A DNA stretch of 64,000 nucleotides, from contig CM073590.1 in NCBI GenBank assembly GCA_037074705.1, forward strand, positions 4,586,001 to 4,650,000, given 5' to 3'. This DNA comes from Zhengitettix transpicula (lineage: Eukaryota > Arthropoda > Insecta > Orthoptera > Tetrigidae). Below are positions 1-13,469 of the stretch, piece after piece. The notes beneath the pieces are model-generated. The model did no database searches, was not told where the DNA came from, and worked only from the letters and a program-made list of their open reading frames with translations. Position 1 is the first letter of the stretch. Each line of letters starts with the position of its first letter. Made by a program: the position numbers and the translations under genes.

Positions 1-3000
1 CAGCGACCAGATACAGAGAAAGCATTCATCCCCCTTACCGTTTTTCTTTCCGTACCGCTTGCTGCTGGACTTAATTCAGTAAATAAACTAATTACGTGAA
101 TTACATAAATTACTTGATGTATGGGACTTCATTCTAGAAATATGAACTTTTTCCTCAAAGGCGACATAGTTAATAAATTAAGTCACAAAACTTTTATAAA
201 CAAGTGCTTCTTTTAATAACTATTCTATTATTATTATTATTACCATTATTATAGACAATTTGTAAATTACTATTATTATATGCAATTCTCTCTATAGTTA
301 GGACTGGGCTTTGATGTTTTAATAACTGAAAGTGTTGTACGCACGTTCTGTATTTCACTTTTATTAATTTTCTTCTCTTTTTTAATATACACAGCAAATA
401 AAATTAATTGTAGTCCAGTTTATTAACAAAATCTAATGCATAATACTGTCATATAGCTTCACTAACTTTCTTTATTAATTCGGTTACCACACATCTGTGA
501 ACAATTATTTTTTCAACTCGGACTGGAGAGGATGTGTAGACGCGCAGAAAATAGGCGTTCTAGGGTTACGATTCTGCCTCGGTCTAAACTCCGTTTACAC
601 CGGTTTTGGTGGGGCCCCTGAACAGATCACGTGGTCTGATCTGAAGCTTTGTTTCGTTCCCCGCCTTCCTCAAGTAGGCTTTCACTTCGGAGGGTTTTTT
701 TTTCTCCAACTTCGGAGCCACTTTCAGTATTCAGTTTTGCTACAACCTTCTTGGAGTGCGGAGGCTCCTGGGTAGCCCTACTCAGTCTTGTCTTTTTATA
801 TTAAATTTTATCTTTAACTTCATAGCGCTTTCTGTTTTATGTTCATGTTTCTGGAAGTTACTTAGATACCAAGAACCCCACGTTAACGACTTTCCTATTT
901 TCCTATCCTAGAAGTCTTTCTTTCCACACTTAAGAAGATACGGCGGTGGATTTTCCTCCGATTTTATCTTCCTGTTTATTTCCGCGATTTAGCTAGAACT
1001 AAAATTCCATTACATCCTTCTTATTTTGATCTCTTCTAAGGTTTAGCAGGTACGCAATATTACAATACTATTTTTTTAATTTTTTTGTTATTTTGAAGTA
1101 TGTTACTGAAACCTTCTATCCACCTTCTGGATGTATTTTTTTTAATACCGTTTCACTCATATTTCACTTTATTTAGAATGACGATTCGAGAGCTGCCTGT
1201 TTCAATTTGTCAATCGAAACGATAATATTGGATCGCGCTCTCCGTACTCTCGAGTTCATCTTCGACTTCCATGTTTCTATAACAATTTTCGTTCTGTGAC
1301 TTTGTTTCCATTCCATACTTATACAGGCGTTAATTGACTTTCCAACAAGTTTTTAACGAAATGATCCAGAAATAGTACTAACTTTTCTACTAAGGGAAGG
1401 GATTGGATGGGGAACAGTGACGGGGGAATGAGTGGTTCCGCTCTACTGGTCGTTGTCAACACAAATTGAGTTTAATCCCTCTGAGCAGGGCGCCACCTCT
1501 AAAAAGTCCGTTATCACGAATACTGTTTTCTTACTGTGCTTCCACCGAGATTGTAACACATAACCCCTTTGCAATCGTCGTAAGAAACTAGATGTGACTA
1601 CATAAAAACTCAACCAAAACACAGCACAATATAAAAAGACATGGCATGGGGAATCAATTGATGTCCCTGAGCATAAACTTGTTGCCAAACCCAAGCTAAC
1701 GGTTTGGTTATTCCAATTATTGCAGCTTTATATGTGGACGTATTTCAACAACAAAGCATGCAAACATATCAATTCACGGTAATAACAAAGGAATACAAAA
1801 ACTTCCGAAGCCCCAAATGAGCCTATTATTAGGAACATCTGTTTTGAGATCTACAATACACTTTACTTTCTAATGATCTCCGATTCTCTGTCCTATTTTT
1901 ATTCCACATAATTATAAATATTCAGTAAATCAAGATAAAATAACAATTATATAAAAAAGTCTCTGAATGTAAAAGCTATATCAATATGTAAAAATTGTTT
2001 TGAGTCGAAATCGCATTCATTTTACAATTTTCATATCGATTCATGTCACAGGAGATCAATTTCTTAACTTATTGTAATTTTTCTTGCATAATCAACGATA
2101 TTTTGTTATTTCAATGTAATTCATTAGGCAAAATCGCATAACTTTACACAACTGGAGTTTAATTTTTCGAATACGAACCCTATGAACTCGTTAAATACAT
2201 CAAACTGTAAATCAAACTTCATTATTTTTCGAAATCAGTAAAATGAAGACACGAAGTTACAATTTGCCATGTCAACACTAATCTGATATGATGCAAATAT
2301 TACGTAAGATAACTTACGATCATGTGTATAATAGATGAATAATTAAATCGCAGTTAATTTTGTTTTGGATTTTTCTTACTGTGAAACCGAACGTTTGTTA
2401 CATTTAGATAATATTTTCTTAGTTTTTAAATACTACTCCATTTCCGTGTCCTTTTACTACGTTTAGTATAATTACATACTTAACATGTTGCGCACGAACT
2501 CGACAAGTCAAATATGAGTTTAAACTTGGAGCACGAGGACGTCATGAGAGACAGTATCTTGTTATTCGGAGAGCGATTTCGCGTCAGGAACTCTATCGTG
2601 ATCCCCAGGTGGGCACATCAAATGTGCGCAGGTTCTCGTACAACTAGCAAACAGCATGCTAGAACCACGTTGCATACCAGCCAACTTCAAATGTTTACCA
2701 TCATCCTGAATTGAACTCAGAGCTCTTCCACGTCTCCTACTCTGATAGACACTGGGCGTCTAGAATAAATTTATTTGTAGATAACTAATTCACAGAAGAA
2801 ATTTAGTGCAATTATGTTAACGTATAGGAACTGACCTCGAATAAAATACATACAATAATCTAAAAATAACTACGAATTAGTCGTGATAATTTACAGAGTT
2901 TTTAAACCATTTGCAAGCATAGAAACATGTGAACGAGAGAGTAAAGGGCAGTACAACCAATTGAAATCGTGATATCTATAATAGCCATAACGCATTATAG

Positions 3001-3419
3001 GCCTGCATTAGACAGAAAATATCGAGCGAATTTTACTGTAAGTAATCTATATACTTAAGGTGTTCGTTCTTTATTTTTCTTTCGTATGAAAGAACCCCAT
3101 AAAAACTGTTTTGGGGAGGAACTGTCTCTCTTTAAATACGATCAATTAATTGTAATCACTTTAAGTTTAAAAATCTGTAAGAATGGTAAGTAATTCAATA
3201 TATATTAGAAATAATGACAAAGGTGATATAATAATATTTATGGTACTTGCAAGTAAAGCAATAAAATGCAAAATTATATTTATTGAAAACTTTTTTTCTT
3301 GTATCACATTACTGAGACTCAAACAGTCCAATTGTTGAAACATATATTTTGTGAAATTACCAACAATTATAATTCAAAACAAATATTAAACTGTTTACAT
3401 AAAATATAGAAGCGTAGGG
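1..3419. other. AT-rich sequence without a recognised gene
   Basis: I see no supported exon here. A GC-richer patch at 497-780 has an open frame of 92 codons, and another GC-richer patch lies at 2490-2760. Neither translation resembles a family I know, and both could be old transposon sequence. A short stretch near 1380-1510 with GGG-rich words and 'gagtttaatccctctgag' recalls the 5 kb satellite units, but only weakly. Confidence 0.4.
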
Positions 3420-3740
3420 TCTCAGCTATATTTTGATCTCTATTTAGTTAAAGGTTGTATTTCTTTACTCCTTTAAGGAACTGGGAATAGATTTAGACTT
3501 TATTTAGTTAGCGTGTATTTTTTACTCTTTTAATTATTCGTGATTTTTTAGACACTTATTTTATTTAGTATGAGAATTCCCGAATACCGTCAGTCATCTA
3601 TCTGGTTTATATGAAGTTAGATGCCAAGGGGTTAGGTCGGGGAGGCGACCGTAATGGGTGTGATACAATGACTGGAGCTGTTGATGCTAGTTAAATGAAA
3701 TGATTAACAAGAAGTTGTTGTAGAATCAATTCCTCTGCAA
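3420..3740 (+). repeat. dispersed repeat B, copy 1
   Basis: Shares a series of words in the same order with 45710-46030: tagactttat, aaagttagcg-like, tttttactcttttaa, ttttttagacactt, taccgtcagtca, ggttaggtc, gaatcaattcct. Alignment is imperfect (roughly three quarters identical by eye), so it is an old interspersed repeat. No coding function seen. Confidence 0.6.
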
Positions 3741-4889
3741 TACTCTGCAAATAAAATATGAACCTTCAATTAAAGTATATAAAAATTTTCTATGGAGCGA
3801 TTGTTTGAGTAATAATTTTATTTTTAGAGAAGACTGAATAATATTTTAAAGCCCATTGACAAATACGTTCTGTATATTATATTTTGAAAATAACTTTAAA
3901 TTCTTTTTTACTTCGTAATTGCCATAAGTTTTACCTTTCCTGAGAGTCCTGCTGTTACTAGATCACCTTGGGTAGAAATAGGAACTACTACGTCAAAGTG
4001 AGAACAGAAACAGATGCATTAAATAAATGGTATCCTTAAAATTTGGAATGTAAGACTTTAGGCAATACAGATACCGATTTGTTATTAACAAGAATATTTC
4101 AGACTAAACAGCAGAACGAGCATGAACGATGTACACATAGTTTTATGAAGACTCAAGGATGGACTGTGGCATTAAGTTCGGTTGTTCTTTCAAAATATTC
4201 ATACCTTCTCCATAAATTTTGCATTAATAGAATGTTACAAGTATGAGCTTTACCGAACGTGAGCTGGATTCCAAGTTACACAATCCTTGGAACTAATTAT
4301 CTTTTAAATAAATAGACTTAAAATGGCTGACACGGCAAATATAACAAGATCACGGACCAAGATTTTGCCCAATTATATCTTGCAATACGCACTGGAGGAG
4401 ACATAGCATGATGGTAAAAACAATACCTAATATTTGTCAATCATTGTAATCTAATAGATGTGCAAAAACTGACGAATTATTTCAAGTGAGATTCTTGAAA
4501 AAAATTGGTTGTGTGCATATAATAATTTTTTAAATTATTTTATTGAAAATTTGTTAAGTCTAAGGGAACATATTTGATTCTAAATGTGTAAAAACTAAGG
4601 GAATAATTTCAAGCGAGAACTGTAGGATAATTAACGACATTACACAAAACTGATATTTTCCTATTGAAGAGAGTTGACGTATTTCGTTAATTTTGACATT
4701 TACTGTATATACAATGCAACCAACGTCAGACATCAAAATACACCAAGGAGTATTTTGACACATTTAAGTTATCTGGAATAGCCTATATATGGCTATATTA
4801 ATATATGTAATGGTTATATACCATAACGATACTGGGCTATTTTTTACACATGTAAGGTATCGTTATTATTCTTGACAGTAAAAAAACTG
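3741..4889. other. AT-rich sequence, nothing recognised
   Basis: Only short accidental open frames (for example 4043-4246 and 4560-4763). I see no splice-bounded GC-rich exon or known domain. Confidence 0.4.
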
Positions 4890-5690
4890 CGCACCTCTAT
4901 GGGGCGGGGATGGACGAGGGTGGAATTTATCAAACATGTTAAACGGCCGATGTTTGCGTCGATTAAAAATCTTTTGGAATCAACAAGATAGTGTTTCGCC
5001 TGATGTTGACTGTCTATAATTTCAATCTCTTTCTGTATAGGAGGGGAGCGCCATTAGGGGTGGGGGTGGAGGGCCTTACAAGAAAATAACGCGAATACAG
5101 CGAGATTGGAGCCAAATCCCGGGTTATTAATGTCACAGAGTTAAACTATAAAATTCAACTTACTGATTAATCCCACAGGGACAGAGTTGAACATTTTCAA
5201 ACATGCTAAACAGTCGATATATAAAAAAATTTCAGGGTCAGTCTGATTTATACTATTCATACCGATGTTTTCTCTGAATAATTTCAATCACTCAGGACAT
5301 GGGAAGGTAACACCCTTAACAATGGGTGTGGAAGGGCGTTACAAGAAACTAACGCTAATACAGACAAGATTGGAATTAAATACTGAGTTATGGGTGTCGC
5401 TGAGTTGAATTGTGACTTTCCGTTTAACCCCCAGGGACGGGTTCGGACGGGCAAGGAAATTAAAAAACAAGTTAAACAGCCGATATTTGGGTCGAAAAAA
5501 TATTTTTCAGGGTAATATTCTGTCTGTATAATTTAAACCCCTTTCAGCAGAGGAGTGGAGCACTCTTAGGGTTGGAAGTGAGGGGCGTAACAAGAAAATA
5601 TCGCGAAAACAACAGAGACTTGAGTCAAATCCGGGGCTATGAATGTCGATGAGTTTAATTATGAGAAGCTGGGAGCCCCCGGGATCCCAG
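4890..5690 (+). repeat. satellite-like tandem repeat C, about 3 divergent units of 250-261 bp
   Basis: Repeated landmarks give the period: 'ctataatttcaatct' near 5013, 'tgaataatttcaatca' near 5274 and 'tgtataatttaaaccc' near 5525. Each unit also carries aggggtgggggtgg-like, 'cgttacaagaaa(c)taacgc' and 'aaca(t/a)gttaaacagccgatat'-type words. Units differ at many positions, so the array is old. Related single segments lie at 23890-24200 and 45450-45600. Confidence 0.75.
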
Positions 5691-6164
5691 ATAGTGTTCA
5701 ATAAAAAACTGCTTCTAAACAAATTTATTCATGGATTGTTACTCATAAGTTTTATACCAAGGGCTCAAATTGGATTATTAATTAATTCTCAGGTATACAA
5801 AAAAATGTAAAATCCGCACTGTCCAGTCAAACTGAATTCTAATTACTATTATTTTCAAAGAATGTAGAATGGTTTTAAAATCACAACTGTATAGAAAAAA
5901 TTAAAAACTATTTCCTGTAAAATGCTTCTGGAATATGAAAAAGTGTCGATTTTATCTGCTGTTTACATTTTATGCTATATACCAACGTATAAATTTTTTT
6001 TTTAACTTTTAAACCACATTTTATATTCAACAAAGGGCTATTATAATTGTAACCAGTTAAAACAAGAAAAAAATCAAACAATACGTTGATATGTTTTGAC
6101 CAGAAACTTTTTATATGGAAAGAAAACTCGGATTCTCTTTCCACGATAATGTTTCTAAAGTTAG

Positions 6165-6240
6165 CTTAATAGATTGACGATTCCGCAAAAAAAACTTAAT
6201 AGATTGATGATTCCGGTTAAAAAAGCTTTATAGATTGATC
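6165..6240 (+). repeat. short tandem repeat, about 2.5 units of 30-31 bp
   Basis: Cttaatagattgacgattccg, cttaatagattgatgattccg and ctttatagattgatcat start at 6165, 6195 and 6226. It is a local minisatellite inside AT-rich DNA. Confidence 0.6.
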
Positions 6241-7231
6241 ATCATATAACTTCTCCAGTTTTATACTAAATGGATTATTATTTGTTTAATATGATAGAGA
6301 TTATCTAGAGATCACTTAGCGCTGATATCCAACGATAACTAAACTGATATATCATGAGATGAACTTTCCAATCAATTAGATTACTATTTCACCATGTAGT
6401 AGCTTGTTGAATTTCCATCTTATTGATTTATTATTCCTTTACAACGAAGAAATGGTAGCAGACCGATGGGAACGATCTCTATCGGTATATGATTCGATAT
6501 TACATACATTCTACATAAAAGGAGTTAGTGTTCCGGAAACTATACATTGAGTAGGAAAAATAAAATAAAAACATTAACTTAAGTTAAGACTTGCTTTATT
6601 TCTATTCGATGCAAGTTTGCAGGAAAATAAAATTCTAAGTCAAAAATATATGACCGACAAGTAAGATTGTATATAAATATAAAGAATTTGTTTTTTTTTA
6701 ATGACACGTGTGAGAGTAAAAAATAATTTCATTTAATTAAGTTTTATAATACAAAAAGTTGAAAAAATGAAAATTGAATACAAGGATAGCATTAATAAAA
6801 AATCATTTTCTCTTGTAATAATTATAAATATTCTTTCAATTCAGGTAAAATAATAATAAAATATTAGAATATTATATTACCTGACATTTACTTCATGGTT
6901 TATGATGGAGAATTGTTAAGAGACATATTGTGTTAGCGGTAATTATGGTTGGCAATTTAGATTTTGCTCCCATTACTCACTCTGACTAAAACCTTTGACG
7001 TTCTCTCGAAAGCGATGATGGCAAGGCGTCTTTGCGGTTGTTCTTCTTCAGTTAGTGACATCCTCCTGAAAGGGATATTACATCATTTCTGGTTGTTTTG
7101 TATCTAGCAGGTAGAATGCCGTAGCAGAACGTTCGATCTTTTATGGACCTGGTTAATGGACGAGCGTCACTACCGTAATAGATTATATTCCCGTCTCTCT
7201 TTACTCAAATGAGTAATGCTGATCATAAGTC

Positions 7232-7690
7232 TGACTGAGGTTCCCACAAACCTCCACACCTCGGCCTGTTTTAAGAGGTGTAAGTTCCGGGGTCGCAGAC
7301 CTCGGGAATATGGTAAGAGATGTTCGCTATTCGCATTGAAATAATCGCAAAATGCCTCCATAACTGGTCGAGGCACGGAGAAGGGAATGCTGCGTCCCCA
7401 CAGCAAACTGCCGGGAAGGATCCTTAAACTATAGCCAGTGGGCTTTAGTTAACCCTTGGATACCATCCTCTACCCTTTCACATTGCCCTTTCAATCCCTT
7501 CCTATGCTATTAAGGTAAGTTGCCACCACGTGGATTGCCCTCGTGTAGCCTATTACTATAAAAAAATTATGGCCATTTTCCGGGTAGGATCCTTAAACTA
7601 TAGTCAGGGGCCCTAGTTAAACTTGGCTACCTTGCTCTACATTTCCGTATCCCCCTTTTCAGACCTTTTACTATGCTATTTGGATTACCC
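7232..7690 (-). repeat. dispersed repeat A, copy 1 plus a truncated second copy
   Basis: The reverse complement of this stretch matches the family seen at 37147-37655: 'gaggttcccaca', 'cctcggcctgttttaagagg', 'ggatccttaaactatagcc', 'tagttaacccttgg', 'tcccttcctatgctatt'. The block ggatccttaaactatag recurs at 7588, so a second truncated copy (7565-7690) follows directly. No function is known to me. The 78-codon minus-strand frame at 7170-7406 is part of the repeat. Confidence 0.7.
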
Positions 7691-7699
7691 TATATATAT

Positions 7700-9145
7700 T
7701 CTTCCACAGTTTCTTCTTCTTCCACCTTTCAGTCCCACTCCTGTGCTAAAAGAGTGGAGTGGTCACTATGACCTATACAATACCTTCTTCTTTATCTTCA
7801 TCTACACTTAATTATTTTCAACTCACGAAAGAGAGTATAATATGTAATAAGGGATCAGTCGATGACAAAGATAAGGCTAGGCAACAGATCTAATGGAACA
7901 CACAGAAATCTGAAGAGACGGAAGGACAAGCTGATCAGAATATCATGGCTAAAATATACAAAGTACGATCATGTGATACATGGAAAAGGAAATTAAAAAG
8001 TATGTAGAGGCGTAATTCAAGATAGCTGATAAAGAGTAAAGAAATGGGGAATATTGGATCTGTAGTTCGTAAAGTCGTTAAAAGTGTAAGGCAAGTAGTA
8101 ACTGGAAACATTGGTTGTAAACCACTGATGTGTGTACTATATAAAAAATAATGTAATTTCGTGGAAGAAGTTGAATTTTAACCCTATAATACGAACGTTA
8201 TGACCGCCTTTCGAGTATAAAAAAAGTCTCGAAGGTGCCGAGTTCCTGGTTAAAAAAAGTAAACGAAAACCTTGTCCATTTCCAAGTCACCGACGTGCCT
8301 CTACGAGTTACAAAAGAGGCGAACATAATTTTTTATGCAGATAATCTAAACGAACTGACTGAGAAACTACGACAGAGTCTACGTGTCTCATGGATAACCA
8401 ATTAAGCAATTATGGAGTTTATCTATTCCAACTCAGATTCAAAAATATTAGTGTTCACTGCTCAATATCACTCCTAATGTTAACTAATTCAAAAATTGAT
8501 ATTCTAAGTTTCAAAATAATGTATGATAAAGTGCTTAACCGCTTGAAATTCATCAGCAACAGTAAACGTAAACATTTAATACCTAATTAAAATAATTTCA
8601 CTTTGAATTGAATCACTTCCTTCAGCGTCATTGTGACTCTCGCCTGAGCTCCCTCTCTCCAAATATCGCAATGACAGCGTAATAAACACGTTTAACTGTG
8701 GAACTCATTGCGGAACTATTAAATAAATAAGTAGTCAGTGTAGGAGCTTAATCTCATTGAAGACGGTGCCGCTTGAACTAGTGCTGCTCTTGTTGGTAAT
8801 TGTTAACGTTTACCTTAAAAATATTACCTACATTATTATAATTTCATATACTGATGATGGAAATTATATTCGTGTTTACATGTTAATACTTTAAAATGAG
8901 TAACGAAAATATGCATTTATAATAGAAATATTAATAAGCTCTTAAAAAAATTTATGTTCCAGGCTAGATACGTACAGCAAGTATAATATCTAGAAATAAT
9001 CCTTATTTTTCTTTAACCTCATTCCTGAGAAATATGTCACTAATAGCTAAATATCAATGATCAAAGGATTTTCCGGTGTAAATGATGGATAAGTAGTTCT
9101 TTGGTTGGAAAAGGATGGTAGAGTCGTCCATCTAAATGTCGAGGT
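7700..9145. other. AT-rich sequence, no gene recognised
   Basis: Contains short accidental frames only. The word ggataagtagttct at about 9089 is shared with the terminal repeats of the adjacent TTAA element, so an older fragment of that element may begin here. Confidence 0.4.
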
Positions 9146-9149
9146 TTAA

Positions 9150-9868
9150 GCTTTTTTTGACCCGGGTGGAAACCCAAGAACTACTTATACAACTAAATAT
9201 TAGATAATAAATTTGAATTATTTCAATTCCGGGTAATAAATGCTCCAACATTAATTATCATAACGTGTTTCACTGTTACAGAATTTTGTTGAAAGTTAAT
9301 TTAAATAGTAAATTTTTTGTACTTATTAATATAATATCTATTAGCGTTTTCTTTACAGATTTATGAACACAAATAGAAAGGCGTGACAGAATGGAAAAAA
9401 TAGCAGCAAGTGAAAGTTTCTTTGTTGTATTCATTGCTGCTTACTAATTAATGTCTGGCTCGAAATAAAAACTAGGAAGTAATACTTTCTAACGATAGTC
9501 TGTGACAGCAAAGGAAACCATCTAAAGAAGCGAAAGCAGATCACAATAATATAAACCGTTTCAATAGATTAGGTAGGTTCATTGTTGTGCACAGTGCGGT
9601 GTTCCGTTGGCGGAAAAGAGAAATCTCCGGATTAAGAAAGATGTTACGGACTACGGAGCTCACGAGAACGTCAGATAATCGTGTAAATATTTGCAGAAAG
9701 AGGAAATCAGCAACTTTCATTAACTTTAACGAATTGTGCGAAACACCTTATGATAATTAATGTTGGAGCATTTATTTCCAGGGATTGAAATAATCAAATC
9801 ATTCAAACTATTATCTTATATTTAGCTGGATAAGTAGTTCTTGGGTTTCCACCCGGGTCAAAGAAAGC
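9150..9868. mobile_element. non-autonomous inverted-repeat transposon flanked by TTAA
   Basis: The two ends are inverted repeats of about 125 bp. They begin GCTTTTTTTGACCCGGG on the left and GCTTTCTTTGACCCGGG on the right (reverse complement), and both continue through TGGAAACCCAAGAACTACTT and then ATGCTCCAACATTAATTATC. Identity is high, about 85-90% by eye. TTAA flanks both sides (9146-9149 and 9869-9872), as in piggyBac-type insertions, although the usual CCC start of piggyBac ends is absent. The inner 470 bp is AT-rich with no long open frame, so the element would depend on a transposase elsewhere. Confidence 0.8.
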
Positions 9869-9872
9869 TTAA

Positions 9873-11019
9873 TCAACTGTACGTGCTAATGAAATGCATG
9901 TCTCATTCAATGGCTGTGCGTGCATATGTGCAAATAATTTAATTTTGGAAGAAACGTTTTGTTTCTTAATTAAGTGCCTTGATAATAATTGTGTGAATTA
10001 CTTCTTCGACTTCTATTACTTTAAACTGCCAGCGCTAATGCAATAAAATCTGGCTACCTCGAATGAGAAATACCCATGTGCAGTATTCGGTGCTTCCCCC
10101 CCCCCCCCCCCTCCTGTCTGTGAATGGTCAATTGTTAGCATTTGAAACATTATTGCGTTAATAATTGGATATTATGCAGACGGAGTTATAAATGTAGCAT
10201 ATTTCGAGTCGGTTCATTTACCGCAGAATATTGGTAGCATTATTATTAGTATTTTACATGTTATCTCCATAAGAATTGTTACTGTTGCTTGGAGTGATGT
10301 AGCATATAACTTAAAAACAACTTACTAGCAGCCAACGGTCTCATTCATTTCCAGGTAAAATTCAACGCTCGTTTTTACAATACCGAAAATCTCCGTAGAA
10401 TTAAATGAATCGGAAAATGATCTTACTGTTATTCTGGCGTAAACCAATCACGTAAGTGGTGAGACATAAAAATTCTCATTAGACGAATGCACCAATGCGT
10501 CTGATTTGGTTAGGAAAATCCAAAGAAACGGAGATTCCTGTATTACGTAATAAATAAACACATCATAAAATGTCGCGATCAAATAGATTTATAATCGTAT
10601 AGCACTAACAATTCGAATTTTTAGTAATTTTATTTTAAAAATTTACTTTTAAAAATATCATTTAAGTAAACGCCCTAGAAACATCTTAGTGGAATAAAAA
10701 GGAAATGGATATGTTAAACATTTCAATTAATATATAAAAATCCCCAGTAATTAAACGATTTATAATAATTTAATAAACCCATTTTGGGAACAAAAGTAAT
10801 GCTCTAACAACGATTTTTAGAGTTCTCGTGAGTGATTCTACTTAAAATACGAGGCCGTAAATTGTAGTTGCCATATCTAGTGAAGAAAAGCCTATTTGTT
10901 CCATGGAAGGTGACTGAGACGTGTTGTGCAGGTTCCGGTCAGGTGCTGGGCTTAATGGGTTGGGTGAATAGGAGCTTTAAAGAAAGAAACGGATAGCCAC
11001 AGAGTCAGACACCTGGATT
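9873..11019. other. AT-rich sequence, nothing recognised apart from the C16 run
   Basis: No open frame above about 60 codons, and no splice-bounded exon or domain is visible. Confidence 0.4.
10096..10111 (+). repeat. C16 homopolymer
   Basis: Sixteen consecutive C bases in otherwise AT-rich DNA. Similar runs occur at 25763-25773 (G11) and 39789-39800 (C12). Lengths of such runs are error-prone in assemblies. Confidence 0.9.
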
Positions 11020-11140
11020 GTGCTGTTGCGTCGTACTCGCGACTATTGCGTTTTTAATTCCCTGACGAAACGAACTAGGATTCCAGAAACGATTTGTGGT
11101 ATTTATATTATTACTTCATTTTGTCTGTTATTTGGCTATT
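11020..11140 (+). mobile_element. Penelope-type terminal repeat D with hammerhead-like core, copy 1
   Basis: Aligns with the copies at 21950, 22320 and 59280 through 'attgtgctgtt', CTGACGA (11062-11068), a 17-nt spacer that can form a short stem (GAA with TTC), GAAAC (11086-11090), then 'tgtggtatttatatta' and 'ttttgtctgttatttggcta'. Core order and spacing match a type I hammerhead (CUGANGA, stem II, GAAA). Stem II has decayed to about 3 bp, and the cleavage site is not identified. Confidence 0.55.
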
Positions 11141-11839
11141 TTATGTAATTTCTATATTTTTAACACAGACGAACCATATTTCAATTACAATTAGGAAATA
11201 TTTCCGTCATTTGACCGCAAAGGTTAATAAATGCTTGCCAAAATGATTTATTTTAAATTGTATTAACGCGATACAATAAATTATAGTGCTAAATTTAAAA
11301 TTGATTCACAAATAATCACGAAGAACGTTACCATACGTATCACGTATATATATAATAAACTATTTATCAAATGATTCTGAAATGTTTATGTTCCCTGTCA
11401 TACTATACTGTAATATATGACAAAAACAACTACTAATGAACATATAATGCAGTTTGAAAACCATACTTTGCGATCAACAAATTTATCGTCTAACATTTTC
11501 AAATTACAAAAGAACTATATATTTTTTATATTCTCTTGAATTTAAAATACTAAAATATAGAGTACACTTGATAAACATGATTGAGACTTATAATAATTAT
11601 TTGAATTTAATTTATTGTGTCTTTATGTATTATTAATTGATTGTATGAATCGTTATTGCATGATCTGTTTATTATTGAAATGTTAACATCTGAAAATAGC
11701 ACTAATAATATTTGCATCACGCGCGCCATAAATAAAAAACCTTTAAGTGATATATGGATAACATGTAGTTGAAAATAATTGATAACTAAAGCATATAAAA
11801 CATAGTGTTTATCAGTGTCTAACGTGAATAAAAATTTGT

Positions 11840-11915
11840 CGGGATTCCAGCTCCAGCTGGGTAAGCTCGCCGAAAACGCAACGTTTCGATGACTATCGAT
11901 GTCATCTTCTGTTGG
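11840..11915 (-). mobile_element. Penelope-type remnant with decayed hammerhead-like core
   Basis: On the minus strand CAGAAGA (11905-11911; one base off CTGANGA) is followed by a strong 6-bp hairpin (GATGAC...GTCATC) and then CGAAACGTT, with GAAAC at 11883-11887. The pattern GAAGATGAC...GTCATCGAAACG is one I associate with Penelope-like terminal repeats. Neighbouring sequence is not recognisable as coding. Confidence 0.4.
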
Positions 11916-12469
11916 AGTACCGAGCACTAGTTTGCGTTTCCTTATATGAGAAAGCCTCGGAGATACGAGTGTTTTCTTCGATCTTACTCGAGTTAGAGTA
12001 CGAAGAAAATTTCAAATTAATATAAATTTTGCAGAAAAACATTTGTTTCGTGTTTATTATTAACGGAGTCTTTTATGCAAGAGTTTTAGTTTGGTATAAT
12101 GTATTACTCATGGCAATTTATCATTACTGAATCACATGTAAATAATATCTCGGTAATAACACAAATAATATACCTAAGACATCAATGACAATTAAATAGT
12201 CTGCATTATTATTTTGAGATTTTAGTAACTGGGTGTGTCGAAATTAGTTCATACAACTTAATAATTGTGTAAGTAATTGTTGAGATTTATATTATTTTTC
12301 CTAATAATCATAAATGGAAAAAAATGACAACATTTTTATACAGAATTTTTCGGCTCTTTTGTGAACTATCTTAGTTATAGTTATAAAATAACATTAAATT
12401 AACAAAGTACAATAATGGCAGAATAACAAAAATGTACAAAGCGAGAAATCGGTATTAAGAATTCTTTTT

Positions 12470-12730
12470 TTTAATTAAAGTTTATAACTGTCTCGTCGAC
12501 ATCGTGGTCATTGGCAACCCGTATATTATTTACAATAGTTTCTTAGCGTTATTATTTACATACAATCTTAACATTATTAGCAATTGCGTTTCTATATCTC
12601 TTCACTTATGTTTGTTCCCTCAATAAATTTGATGATTTCCAAGGCAGCTGTCGTTGGAGTACAGAAGTCTGAGATGTGGTGTTTTGCGATTGTAGCTGTT
12701 CTGATGTCGTATCAGCTGCAATAGAATAGT
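12470..12730 (-). mobile_element. LINE 3' end (I/Jockey-like, RNase H-bearing family), copy 1
   Basis: The reverse complement matches the end of the larger LINE at 41.2-42.7 kb: 'caatcgcaaaacaccacatc', 'acgacagctgccttgga', 'atcatcaaatttattgag', 'aacataagtgaa', then the UTR words 'taaataatatacggg' and 'gccaatgaccacgatgtcga', ending in an A-rich tail (ttaattaaaaaaaag on that strand). 5'-truncated, as typical for LINE copies. Confidence 0.75.
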
Positions 12731-13469
12731 TAGAATAGTTAGTGGTTGACTGCATTCTTCACAGGTTGATAAGAATTCTTAACGGAACAAAATGCTTAGT
12801 TATAATGATTGCTCTTAAAACAATGTGATTGTTATTAATTCTTCATTTTTTATATATATAAAATGCAACGTAATAAATCAAGAACAAAACTTTACAATTT
12901 CATAAATTATACGGACAACGGCAAGTGATACGCTTGGTTTGATTCTCGAATTTTCGAATCGAAAATTCTACAATCTTGAAGATGCGTAGATAGGATTGCG
13001 TCTTGCAATCCACAGAGATTGGATGTTGGGTGAAATGGCAGCTAACGTGGTAGCCAACGAAATAACGACAAATCAGTACGTGATGTTTGGAACTATTCAT
13101 AACCGTGTCATGATATATTCCACCTTCACCTAAAAAATAGCATTTTCAGGTCAAATGTTTCGCATACTTAAATGTTCCGGATTCAAATTTAGATAGTTTG
13201 TAACGAATAAACTGAAATTATGTAAGATCACTTGGCAGAATACTAATTGCAGGTACAATACATGGTAATTTATTGAAAAAATATTGATATGATTTTATAG
13301 GTGTTTAAAATTACCAAGATACCACTGACATTTGTCTAATAAGACTGCAGCCGTGAACTTTAAAGTTTTTCCCTATCACATTCGAGTAAACAAAAATAAA
13401 CGGGCAACGACGTTTGGACTTTTCAGATTGGAGTAAGGTTTTGATAATAAAAAATATAGCTAAATATTA

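Noticed and set aside
10096..10111. C16, G11 (25763) and C12 (39789) runs as regulatory elements
   Set aside because: Homopolymers of this kind are common, their lengths are unreliable in assemblies, and nothing around them suggests a function.
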